NCBI GenBank assembly: GCA_946414025.1
Contig: CAMKMX010000001.1
Span: forward strand, 81,187-145,186
Source of the DNA: an uncultured Fibrobacter sp.
GTDB taxonomy: Bacteria > Fibrobacterota > Fibrobacteria > Fibrobacterales > Fibrobacteraceae
Length of the DNA stretch: 64,000 bases
Reading direction: 5' to 3'
Shown here piece by piece: positions 59,290 to 64,000 of this stretch. The notes beneath the pieces were generated by a model. The model ran no database searches, was not told the DNA's origin, and saw only the letters and a program-made list of their open reading frames with translations. The position numbers and the translations under genes were made by a program. Position 1 is the first letter of the stretch. The number at the start of each line of letters is the position of its first letter.

Positions 59290-59631
59290 ATGCCCCACTT
59301 CGTTTACATGCTCCGCTGCGCCGGGAACCGAATTTATACGGGTTACGCCGTGGATGTGGCGGCCCGTTTCGAGGAGCACCGCACAGGGCGTGGGGCCAAG
59401 TTCACCAAGGCTTTTCCGCCAGAGAAAATTCTCCGCCAGTTCGAGCTCCCGAACAAGGAATATGCCCTGCGCATGGAAGCCCGCATCAAGAAACTTACGG
59501 CGACCCAAAAAGAACGGCTGGCAAGTGGCGACGAAGTGCTGACGCAATCCCTGTTAGATAGCCTCGCCGAGACGCTTCCGCCCAAAAAGCGGAAACGGCG
59601 CCGTTGCACGGCCGCACAAAAAAGACGGTGA
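59290..59631 (+). CDS. GIY-YIG nuclease-family protein (YhbQ-like)
   Basis: 113 aa. HFVYMLRCAGNRIYTGYAVDVAARFEEHRTGRGAKFTKAFPP is the GIY-YIG core (YML...YTGY, R, E-H), and the family glutamate is in LRMEARIKKLT. The tail is strongly basic (KKRKRRRCTAAQKRR), fitting DNA binding. Small members of this family act on damaged DNA or are uncharacterised. No Shine-Dalgarno; TATATT lies 7 nt before the ATG. Confidence 0.88.
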   Translation: MPHFVYMLRCAGNRIYTGYAVDVAARFEEHRTGRGAKFTKAFPPEKILRQFELPNKEYALRMEARIKKLTATQKERLASGDEVLTQSLLDSLAETLPPKKRKRRRCTAAQKRR

Positions 59632-59644
59632 AATAATCTAGGGG

Positions 59645-60562
59645 CTACACCTCTATGGACATGCCGGTGAACATCTGGCAGGCCCGTTCGCCAAGAATCT
59701 CGTGCAATATTTCAAAGGCACGGTTGCCGGTGCAGTGACCCGTGTAGATTTTTTGCACGTCCAGTTCCAGCAGGCGCTTTGCAAAGGCATAGACGGCCTC
59801 GTCCTTGTAGCGGTAAAGGTGGAATCCACCGAGAATCCCGTAAATCTTTTTGCCCGGGAAGGTCGCTTCCACTTCTTTCACGATGTTGTCTGCGCCGGCG
59901 TGGCTGCAGCTGTTCATCACGAACAGTCCCTCGGGAGTGTCAAAAACTAGACTCTGCTCATGGTCAAAACTGTCATAGCGGTAACGGCCGTTTTCCTTGA
60001 CAGAAAGACCTGCTGCCTGGGCGATACCGGCACGGGCCTCCGGACTCATGACGCTATCTTTGTGGGGGAGCAGGTAAACATTGGGGGCAATCTGGGCATC
60101 GCCTTCGACAAAGCGGATACGGTCGGCAAAACGTTTCAGGTAGCCCCTGCGGATGCCGATGTATTCGTGGTAGGCAAAAGGCCCGAAAAGTTTGTGGGTA
60201 TGGTAGCAGTTTTCGGCGGCGCCTTGCCTCAAAAAGCAGGAGGCCTTTTCGTTTAGGCGGAAAAATTCCGCAAGGCCGTTGGCGTGGTCGTAGTGGGCGT
60301 GGCTAAGGATTGCGGTATCCACCTTCGAAAGATCTATGCCCATGGCGGCGGCGTTGTTAGCGAACCGGCGCGAAGCACCGGTGTCCAACAAGTAGCGGTT
60401 GCCCTCGAACTCGATATAGACGGAAAGGCCCCACTCTCCGCAGAGGGGCGTGCAATTGTTGCCGGGAGCGCAGCCGTTGGTCGCGCTGCTGTTGGTCGCG
60501 CTGTTGTTGGGCGCAAAATCCGTGCCACCGGCAATGTTGTCTATCAGAACTTTGACAAGCAT
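59645..60562 (-). CDS. Metallo-beta-lactamase-fold hydrolase with asparagine-rich insertion
   Basis: 305 aa. Metal ligands: ILSHAHYDHANGL (H-x-H-x-D-H), 'VMNSCSHAG' and 'IYTGHCTG'. The closest type in memory is the family containing archaeal dihydropterin-related MBL proteins. Residues about 20-36 (NNSATNSSATNGCAPGNN) are encoded by a 15-bp tandem repeat and interrupt the first beta strands; such an insert is unusual. It is 8 nt downstream of a small charged ORF on the same strand. Confidence 0.8.
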   Translation of the reverse strand: MLVKVLIDNIAGGTDFAPNNSATNSSATNGCAPGNNCTPLCGEWGLSVYIEFEGNRYLLDTGASRRFANNAAAMGIDLSKVDTAILSHAHYDHANGLAEFFRLNEKASCFLRQGAAENCYHTHKLFGPFAYHEYIGIRRGYLKRFADRIRFVEGDAQIAPNVYLLPHKDSVMSPEARAGIAQAAGLSVKENGRYRYDSFDHEQSLVFDTPEGLFVMNSCSHAGADNIVKEVEATFPGKKIYGILGGFHLYRYKDEAVYAFAKRLLELDVQKIYTGHCTGNRAFEILHEILGERACQMFTGMSIEV

Positions 60563-60570
60563 CTTGCGCC

Positions 60571-60822
60571 CTACCGGTTCCAGCCGGAATGCCCTTCGCC
60601 GTAATACAGCGCGGCATCTTCGGGACCAAAGTCATCGGCTACGGTATCACGTGGCGAAAGCCAGCCGCGCATCTTCTTGATGCGGGCGCGACGCTCCTCT
60701 GCAGCGCGGTTTGCTGTGCTACGTGCTTCGGCGGATTTTTGCTCGTTGACAGCGGAATTGGCGGTATTTTGCCGAGGTTCCGCGACATTTTCATCGTTTT
60801 TTTCGTCAAGTGAGTTGACCAT
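60571..60822 (-). CDS. Small charged protein of unknown function
   Basis: 83 aa, no signal peptide. Rich in N, A, E and R: the first 50 residues look disordered (DEKNDENVAEPRQNTANSAV), followed by a basic helix (ARSTANRAAEERRARIKKMRGWLSPRD). It lies 8 nt upstream of the MBL gene and divergent from the PL14 lyase gene. Family not recognised; a real gene is likely from its operon spacing but not certain. Confidence 0.5.
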   Translation of the reverse strand: MVNSLDEKNDENVAEPRQNTANSAVNEQKSAEARSTANRAAEERRARIKKMRGWLSPRDTVADDFGPEDAALYYGEGHSGWNR

Positions 60823-60851
60823 ATAGTAAAAAAATAGATTATTTTAAAAGC

Positions 60852-61985
60852 ATGAGCGCAAAAATTCAGTACATCATGGTTGCGACGGCATTCGTTGCCA
60901 CCCTCAGCAATTCCGCATTTGCACAAACGGCCGACACCGTCTCGTTCGTGAACTTCGAGAACCGTGAGGTCGGTGTGTACGGCAATACAGAAGCCAAAGA
61001 AGACTTTAAGCGCAACAGTACCGATGGCAGCTGGTGGTACGCCATGGACAAGAACAACGGCGAAAACTCCAAGATCGTTTACGACGGCGAGGAACACGGC
61101 AACGTACTGCAGCTCAAGTACCCCAAGGGCTGCGTGGGCCCGAACGACAACGACACGCCCGCCTGCGCCGCGCAAATTATCCAGCCACTCGTGAAAACCG
61201 CCGACACCATGTGGAGCGCCTACGACATATTCTTCGAAGACGGGTTCGAGTTCCAGCTCGGCGGTAAGCTCCCCGGCCTATGCGGCGGCAAGTGCTACAC
61301 CGGCAACGCCATGCCCGAAACCGGCGACGGCTGGAGCGCGCGCATCATGTGGCGCAAAGACGGCAACGCCGTGCAGCTCATCTACTTCATGGGGCAAGAG
61401 TCCGTATACGGCGATGACTTCAAGTGGGACTTGAATGGTACCATCCCGCAAAAACAGTTTACCACCGGCACCTGGCACCGCATTGTGAACAAGGTAAGTA
61501 TGAACACCATTGCCTCTCCCGGCAACGGCGACAAGAACGGCCGCGTGCAGACATGGTTTGACGGCGAACTCGTGCTGGACGTAGATACGCTCAGGCTCCG
61601 CGATTACGACACCGTGAAAGTCGACAAGTTCTACCTCTCCACATTCCACGGCGGAAGCAGCGCCGAATGGGCCCCCACCCACGATTGCTTTATCCGTTAC
61701 GATAACTTCACCATATCTACTGACTCCATCGCAATTTCGGAAAATGCCGCCGTCCCAGACACGGCCACAACTGCCCGTGACTCCAGCGGCACCTGCGAAG
61801 GCGCAAACTGCGGAAGCAACACCCCGGGCACCGACCGGATTACGCCGCGGGCACAGAACCGCGCCACAGTCGCTCCTGTTGAAACCTACCGCATCGACGG
61901 CACCTTTGTCGGCCGCAAGAACGCCCTCCCCGACGCCGCCACGCACCAGCTTAAGAACGGCAAGCGGGTGAAGGTAGTGAGGTAG
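60852..61985 (+). CDS. Secreted PL14-like polysaccharide lyase
   Basis: 377 aa with a signal peptide (cleavage near SNSAFAQ). The catalytic jelly roll matches PL14 alginate/glucuronan lyase patterns: 'FELGGKLPGLCGG' region (FQLGGKLPGLCGGKC), WSARIMWRKDGNAVQLIYF, 'GTWHRIVNKVSMNT', NGRVQTWFDGELVL, LSTFHGGSSAEWAP and IRYDNFTIS. It should cleave uronic-acid polysaccharides by beta-elimination. A threonine/serine linker and a C-terminal tail (ETYRIDGTFVGRKN...LKNGKRVKVVR) resembling a secretion sorting signal follow. Confidence 0.85.
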   Translation: MSAKIQYIMVATAFVATLSNSAFAQTADTVSFVNFENREVGVYGNTEAKEDFKRNSTDGSWWYAMDKNNGENSKIVYDGEEHGNVLQLKYPKGCVGPNDNDTPACAAQIIQPLVKTADTMWSAYDIFFEDGFEFQLGGKLPGLCGGKCYTGNAMPETGDGWSARIMWRKDGNAVQLIYFMGQESVYGDDFKWDLNGTIPQKQFTTGTWHRIVNKVSMNTIASPGNGDKNGRVQTWFDGELVLDVDTLRLRDYDTVKVDKFYLSTFHGGSSAEWAPTHDCFIRYDNFTISTDSIAISENAAVPDTATTARDSSGTCEGANCGSNTPGTDRITPRAQNRATVAPVETYRIDGTFVGRKNALPDAATHQLKNGKRVKVVR

Positions 61986-61992
61986 GGGTGAG

Positions 61993-63117
61993 CTACCGAG
62001 ATTTCCTCGGTAACTTATTCTTTTTCCCATGTTGCAGATAGTAGAAGTTTTTCTGGGTCTCAATTTCGGCACGGAGTTCCTCATCTGTTGGCATATACGT
62101 TTTGTATTTGGCGGCAAACAGCCGGTTATTCTTATGGAGTACCGAATAACGAGCAATGCTATCATCCGTATCGGCACATATCAAAATGCCAATAGTCGGA
62201 TTGTCGCCTTTCCCGCGTTTTAATTCATCGTACATGCGAACATACATATCCATTTGGCCGACATCCTGATGCGTGACCTTTGTTGTTTTCAAGTCAACAA
62301 GCACGAAAGATTTCAAAAGATAATTGTAGAACACCAGGTCGATATAGTAATCCTCTTTTTCTGTGTGGATATGTTGCTGTCGAGCAATAAAAGCGTACCC
62401 TTTTCCTAGCTCCATGATGAATCGCTGCAAATTGTTGATAATGCTCGTTTCTAATTCAGATTCAGAGAATGTCGTGTTTTGCGGAAAACCAAGGAATTCA
62501 GCTATAACTGGATTCTTGATAAATTCTAGCCTGTCTTGCAAATGAGTTGTCTTTTCAATCATTTCGTTATGGACAAGTTCCTTATGTTGAGATTTTAACA
62601 TCCGGTGATAATACTGACTGCTGATATTGCGCTGCAAAGTCCGAGTGCTCCACACCTCGCGTGCAGCCTCTTGTTCGTACCACGAACGGGCATTGACATT
62701 ACTTTCTTGCAAAAGAATGCGATAATGCGTCCATGAAAGAGTAATCGGCGATTTTCTACTCTCTGCGTTGAAAATCTGCAATGCGGAACTGTTCTCCAAT
62801 TTTCCACTCACTGCGTAGAAAATTGGAGGAAAGCAATTGAAAAAATCTACAAAGTGGTATAAATTCGCTTGATTAAAGCCGCTTCCATATCTTTTGACGA
62901 GCTCGCAAGATAATTTTTTTACCACTTGCTTGCCGTATCCGGCGCGTTTGTCCTTGAGCACCTCTTTTTGAATTCGCATCCCTAAAAGCCAGTTGCGCTT
63001 GACAAGCGTTTCGTTGACAGCATGGCGGGCAAACTTTTGCGCCTGCTCAATAATCGCGCAAGCGTCATTGATGAGTTGGGTGTTTGCGATGGGCTTTGCG
63101 GTTTTCTCTTTAGACAT
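61993..63117 (-). CDS. DUF1016 / PDDEXK nuclease (YhcG-like)
   Basis: 374 aa from the ATG at 63117 (AAAGGAG upstream). The N-terminal DUF1016_N domain includes 'NWLLGMRIQKEVLKDKRAGYGKQVVKKLSCEL' and ITLSWTHYRILL. The C-terminal nuclease has the PD-(D/E)XK pattern 'EDYYIDLVFYNYLLKSFVLVDLKTTKVTHQDVGQM' (D...D-L-K). Relatives occur in mobile and defence regions, sometimes beside restriction systems. Upstream of the start is a perfect CATTTGAT-AATC-ATCAAATG inverted repeat. Confidence 0.88.
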   Translation of the reverse strand: MSKEKTAKPIANTQLINDACAIIEQAQKFARHAVNETLVKRNWLLGMRIQKEVLKDKRAGYGKQVVKKLSCELVKRYGSGFNQANLYHFVDFFNCFPPIFYAVSGKLENSSALQIFNAESRKSPITLSWTHYRILLQESNVNARSWYEQEAAREVWSTRTLQRNISSQYYHRMLKSQHKELVHNEMIEKTTHLQDRLEFIKNPVIAEFLGFPQNTTFSESELETSIINNLQRFIMELGKGYAFIARQQHIHTEKEDYYIDLVFYNYLLKSFVLVDLKTTKVTHQDVGQMDMYVRMYDELKRGKGDNPTIGILICADTDDSIARYSVLHKNNRLFAAKYKTYMPTDEELRAEIETQKNFYYLQHGKKNKLPRKSR

Positions 63118-63144
63118 AGCAGCTCCTTTGAAAAAAAAGAAAAA

Positions 63145-63164
63145 CATTTGATAATCATCAAATG
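63145..63164 (-). promoter_or_regulatory. Operator-like inverted repeat upstream of the DUF1016 gene
   Basis: CATTTGAT-AATC-ATCAAATG, perfect 8-bp arms, 28 nt before the start codon. Confidence 0.5.
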
Positions 63165-63267
63165 CCTTTCGGAGCCTGCACTATTAGGAACCGCAGCTGA
63201 AATGTAGATAATATTGGGATTCTGGCAAGAGGGGCAAGAAAAATTTACACTAGGCTCAGCCGCAGTT

Positions 63268-63284
63268 GTTCGGAATTTCCGAAC
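63268..63284. repeat. GTTCGGAA-T-TTCCGAAC inverted repeat
   Basis: Perfect 8-bp arms between the stop of the small 63296-63517 gene and the DUF1016 gene. There is no T tract, so it is not an evident terminator. Confidence 0.5.
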
Positions 63285-63295
63285 AGCTGACGAGA

Positions 63296-63517
63296 CTAAA
63301 TTTTTTCCAGTTCGTCTCTCATGGCGGGGCGATTCTTGAACCGCGACAGCCAAGATATTTTCAGCCGGTTGACTTCCGGGAGGCCGCCTTCGTACTTGAG
63401 CAGTTCGCGCGCATCGCGGTAAGCGATAAGCCCACCGCCGCGATACCTGCGGACGATGCTGTCGAACTGGGCGTTGAGATCTTCAAGTTTTAGTGGTTGC
63501 ATAGTTCGGGTTTCCAT
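63296..63517 (-). CDS. Small protein of unknown function
   Basis: 73 aa, basic, no signal peptide or transmembrane helix (LEDLNAQFDSIVRRYRGGGL, RDARELLKYEGGLPEVNRL, SWLSRFKNRPAM). I recognise no family. AAAGAG lies 4 nt before the ATG at 63517; an ATG five codons later is the alternative. It is on the same strand upstream of the DUF1016 gene. Confidence 0.45.
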   Translation of the reverse strand: METRTMQPLKLEDLNAQFDSIVRRYRGGGLIAYRDARELLKYEGGLPEVNRLKISWLSRFKNRPAMRDELEKI

Positions 63518-63568
63518 GGCTCTTTAGACAATTCTTCCGCAACTTGTGGAAAATTTTTGCGGTTACAA

Positions 63569-63645
63569 TTACGCTTCCGATTCACCGATTAGAAAATCTC
63601 CCTTGCTTAATACGAGAAGTTCGCGTGGATTCATGATTGCACAAT
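63569..63645. other. Gene-poor stretch between fragments
   Basis: The 387 bases from 63518 to 63904 hold no complete gene. They contain a 21-codon reverse ORF (63569-63634, MNPRELLVLSKGDFLIGESE), the winged-helix remnant at 63646-63825 and the palindrome at 63866-63891. Confidence 0.5.
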
Positions 63646-63825
63646 CTACTTAGCACGGCGCAATACGTATTTTCCCTTGCCTGCGCCCACAACAGGTTCC
63701 ACTATATTTAGCGTTTTCATCCGCTTTATAAGATTGGTCACAGTAGCCGGAGCACACCCTAAGTTTTTCGACCCAAATCCCGAATTTTTAACGGTCAAGC
63801 AAAACGCGGGATTAAACCCGTTTTT
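63646..63825 (-). pseudogene. Winged-helix C-terminal remnant (Fic/ATPase-associated type)
   Basis: The reverse frame reads 'CAPATVTNLIKRMKTLNIVEPVVGAGKGKYVLRRAK' and stops at 63646; this is the typical C-terminal winged helix found on Fic-like or AlbA-type proteins (recognition helix followed by a G-x-G-K/R-x-K-Y turn). Upstream, stop codons appear at about 63830 in the same frame, so the main body of the protein is gone. Confidence 0.5.
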
Positions 63826-63865
63826 TCACTAATTGTATGTAAAATCTTGATTTTTACCTATATAA

Positions 63866-63891
63866 CCATTTTGCCGACGTCGGCAAAATGG
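63866..63891. repeat. Perfect 26-bp palindrome
   Basis: CCATTTTGCCGAC-GTCGGCAAAATGG, 13-bp arms without a loop. Read on the plus strand it gives N-H-F-A-D-V-G-K-M, a motif resembling the N-terminal part of DinD-type proteins, while a DinD-like C-terminus lies 14 bp to the right on the other strand. Confidence 0.85.
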
Positions 63892-63904
63892 GAGCCGTAG
63901 TTTG

Positions 63905-64000
63905 TCATTTCTTCGCAATGGCTTTTTTGCGTTCCTGCTTCAACTTTTTGGCACTGATTTTGGGCGTGGGGAGATTTTCGGGCATTGTTCCGCCAAGTTC
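63905..64000 (-). CDS. DinD-like DNA-damage-inducible protein, C-terminal end only
   Basis: 31 residues before the stop are inside the window: ELGGTMPENLPTPKISAKKL followed by a lysine-rich tail. E. coli DinD ends with QELGGTMPEELPTPQVSIKQ, a very close match. The rest lies beyond the right edge. DinD proteins modulate RecA activity in E. coli; this copy's status (intact or not) cannot be seen. Confidence 0.7.
   Translation of the reverse strand, partial: ELGGTMPENLPTPKISAKKLKQERKKAIAKK

Noticed and set aside
1..64000. tRNA, rRNA or transposase genes
   Set aside because: No recognisable tRNA arms, rRNA segments or transposase motifs were found by eye; a covariance-model search would be needed to exclude short RNAs.

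Overview
The window looks like a chromosomal segment of a fibre-degrading Fibrobacter (phylum Fibrobacterota). The support is two copies of the Fibrobacter 'major paralogous domain', a TIGR02147-type regulator next to a lipoprotein, serine-rich linkers, and secreted GH5, PL14 and LamG proteins. Housekeeping genes present are secA, dnaN, tmk, pta, an RNase E/G gene, pfkA, rubrerythrin, a flavodiiron protein and a TtcA-like gene. I saw no rRNA, tRNA, CRISPR array, insertion sequence or replication origin. This was reading by eye, without alignments or computed statistics.

Layout. 1-12.4 kb: a truncated metal/cofactor-binding lipoprotein, an outer-membrane protein, an NYN protein, an LpoA-like TPR plus periplasmic-binding protein, a large lipoprotein, tmk, a small exported protein with a repeated 11-residue motif, and two transport/membrane genes. 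12.7-24 kb: secA, a GH5 cellulase, rubrerythrin, a TtcA-like gene, dnaN with an unlisted 50-aa membrane ORF in front, an M23 peptidase, a HAD protein and a LamG protein. 24.1-24.8 kb: a toxin-antitoxin pair whose toxin has a nonsense codon. 25-36.1 kb: RNase G, pta, pfkA, a two-component system, and envelope lipoproteins including an LpoB-like protein.

36.2-51.3 kb is an accessory island, visibly AT-richer over much of its length and lacking the dispersed intergenic repeats found on both sides. It starts with a broken DUF4143 ATPase gene and holds a PHP-SMC-like ATPase behind a C12 tract. Next comes a gene train: TIGR02147 regulator, lipoprotein, subtilase, Tc-toxin TcA-like fragments, surface lipoprotein, GT1 glycosyltransferase. 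A KAP P-loop NTPase with a membrane partner and an intact AbiEi/AbiEii pair follow. Two genes of the train carry frameshifts at homopolymers (A10 and T9), each repaired by one extra base. That means slippage or phase control, decay, or base-calling error.

51.4-64 kb returns to core-like sequence: a PEGA protein, an ABC-class ATPase, a second toxin-antitoxin remnant, a flavodiiron protein, two CAP lipoproteins, an anti-sigma/STAS pair, an NSS symporter, a GIY-YIG protein, an MBL protein and a PL14 lyase. The end is again accessory: a DUF1016 nuclease, a winged-helix remnant, a 26-bp palindrome and the C-terminus of a DinD-like protein.

Two genome-wide themes stand out. One is three kinds of intergenic repeat: degenerate TAGCCCC/TAGATCC arrays, GAATTCGGAGTTCGG arrays, and GTCATCC...GGATC hairpins with paired stem changes. 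The other is a set of genes with a TATATT-like box 6-11 nt before the start codon and mostly no Shine-Dalgarno, suggesting leaderless transcripts.
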